From Chitinophaga pinensis (lineage in GTDB: Bacteria; Planctomycetota; Phycisphaerae; Phycisphaerales; SM1A02), in the NCBI GenBank assembly GCA_943329105.2, contig CALQCP020000126.1, forward strand, positions 1 to 6,845: a stretch of 6,845 bases of DNA, in the 5' to 3' direction. Every line of letters begins with the position of its first letter. The stretch's first letter is position 1. Position numbers and translations under genes: made by a program. Positions 5,847 through 6,845 of the stretch are shown here, piece after piece. The notes beneath the pieces are model-generated. The model was not told where the DNA came from. It did no database searches and saw only the letters and a program-made list of their open reading frames with translations.

Positions 5847-6845
5847 TCAATCGTCAGCAGCAGGTGCAGGGGGAGCCTTGGTCGGCGCCGATGGATTCGC
5901 CAACCGCTTGGTCAACACCTCGCGGCGGATCTCCTCCATCAGGTTCGGGTTCTGGCGCAGGAACAACTTCGATGCCTCACGACCCTGTCCAAGTCGCACA
6001 TCACCGAAGCTGAACCAAGCACCAGCCTTGTCCACCACGCCGTCGAGCACTGAGAGGTCGAGAATGTCGCCCGACACTGAGATGCCCTCCTCAAACATGA
6101 TGTCAAACTCGGCCTCGCGGAACGGCGGAGCAACCTTGTTCTTCACTACCTTCGCGCGCACACGATTACCAACATTGCGGTCGCCATCCTTGATCGCGCC
6201 AATACGGCGAATATCAATGCGCACCGATGAGTAGAACTTCAGCGCACGTCCGCCGGTCGTCGTTTCGGGCGATCCGAACATGACGCCGATCTTCTCGCGC
6301 AGCTGATTGATAAAGATCACGATGCACTCACTCTTGGCGATAGCGCCCGTCAGCTTGCGCAGCGCCTGGCTCATGAGCCGCGCCTGCAAACCAACATGAC
6401 TATCACCCATTTCGCCTTCGATTTCCGCGCGTGGGATCAATGCCGCCACCGAGTCAACCACGATGACATCCACCGCATTAGAACGCACGAGCATCTCGCA
6501 GATCTCCAGCGCCTGCTCGCCCGTATCGGGCTGCGAAACCAGAATTTCGTCAAGGTTCACACCCAGGCGCTTGGCCCACGATGGATCAAGCGCATGCTCA
6601 GCATCGATGAACGCGGCCACGCCACCGTTCTTCTGACTGTTGGCAATGACCGTGAGAGCCAGGGTCGTCTTACCAGAACTTTCTGGCCCGAAGACCTCCA
6701 CCACTCGACCGCGCGGGAGTCCGCGTCCACCGAGGGCAATATCAAGACTGAGCGCACCGCTCGAAATCGACGGGATCACCGGCACGGTCTCGTTGTCGAG
6801 ACGCATGATCGATCCCTTACCGAAGTTCTTCTCAATCTGTCCAAC
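5847..6845 (-). CDS. recA: Recombinase RecA (N-terminus outside window)
   Basis: RecA forms ATP-dependent filaments on single-stranded DNA, drives strand exchange, and triggers LexA self-cleavage where an SOS system exists. 332 codons are visible. The frame is open to the right edge, where QIEKNFGKGSIMRL matches the start of the conserved core, so an internal ATG at 6804-6806 is not the true start; by comparison with E. coli RecA about 15-40 residues are missing. Seen motifs: Walker A GPESSGKTT, FIDAEHALDP with the catalytic Glu, Walker B VIVVD, loop L1 around EIEGEMGDSHVGLQ, and loop L2 through FINQLREKIGVMFG, SPETTTGG and RALKFYSS. The L2 region differs from E. coli at a few positions (Ser for Asn before PETTTGG, Arg for Asn before ALKFY) but is intact. 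The C-terminal domain ends in a Pro/Ala-rich tail closing with Asp-Asp. The promoter, and any LexA box, lie outside the window. Confidence 0.98.
   Translation of the reverse strand, partial: VGQIEKNFGKGSIMRLDNETVPVIPSISSGALSLDIALGGRGLPRGRVVEVFGPESSGKTTLALTVIANSQKNGGVAAFIDAEHALDPSWAKRLGVNLDEILVSQPDTGEQALEICEMLVRSNAVDVIVVDSVAALIPRAEIEGEMGDSHVGLQARLMSQALRKLTGAIAKSECIVIFINQLREKIGVMFGSPETTTGGRALKFYSSVRIDIRRIGAIKDGDRNVGNRVRAKVVKNKVAPPFREAEFDIMFEEGISVSGDILDLSVLDGVVDKAGAWFSFGDVRLGQGREASKLFLRQNPNLMEEIRREVLTKRLANPSAPTKAPPAPAADD

Noticed and set aside
5847..6806. Starting RecA at the internal ATG (6804-6806)
   Set aside because: Conserved RecA sequence (QIEKNFGKGSI) continues upstream of that Met to the window edge, so the true start lies outside.
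1..6845. Mobile element, CRISPR array or integration at the tRNA-Phe gene
   Set aside because: No direct repeats of the tRNA 3' end, no integrase or transposase, no regularly spaced repeats, and no clear composition shift are visible.

Overview
The window is GC-rich bacterial chromosome holding mostly conserved housekeeping genes. The style suggests a planctomycete, possibly of the Phycisphaerae. The grounds are the GC-rich codon usage, a general lack of Shine-Dalgarno sequences, and lineage-flavoured variants in HflX (switch I region) and TsaD (NRPGL in place of the usual GPGL). This placement is from family knowledge and memory of similar proteins, not from a search, so it is moderate to low in confidence. 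I see no insertion sequence, CRISPR array, phage gene, integrase or attachment site.

Layout, left to right. Bases 1-225 look like the C-terminal end of a plus-strand gene that begins outside the window. A small hairpin (247-264) sits between it and a complete tRNA-Phe(GAA) gene at 275-347, which is followed at once by a perfect 16-bp hairpin (352-388) that should end transcription. Next is a plus-strand gene for an unrecognised 338-residue protein (432-1448) whose N-terminal third has spacing and motifs like a PD-(D/E)XK nuclease fold. It converges on hflX (1484-2911, minus), a ribosome-associated GTPase gene. hflX is divergent from, and only 22 bp away from, a gene for a secreted S41 carboxy-terminal processing protease (2934-4625, plus). 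The protease stop codon overlaps the GTG start of tsaD (4622-5770, plus), which makes the core enzyme of tRNA t6A37 synthesis. tsaD converges on recA (5847 to the right edge, minus; N-terminus outside the window), with a strong hairpin between them.

Functionally the genes cover tRNA supply and modification (tRNA-Phe, TsaD), ribosome rescue or splitting (HflX), envelope proteolysis (S41 protease) and recombination or DNA repair (RecA). Only the S41 protease and tsaD pair has clear evidence of joint expression (4-base overlap plus a GGAGG site). The rest are separate units set off by strand switches and hairpins. The item most worth following up is the unknown 338-residue protein. I found no convincing new multi-gene system here.
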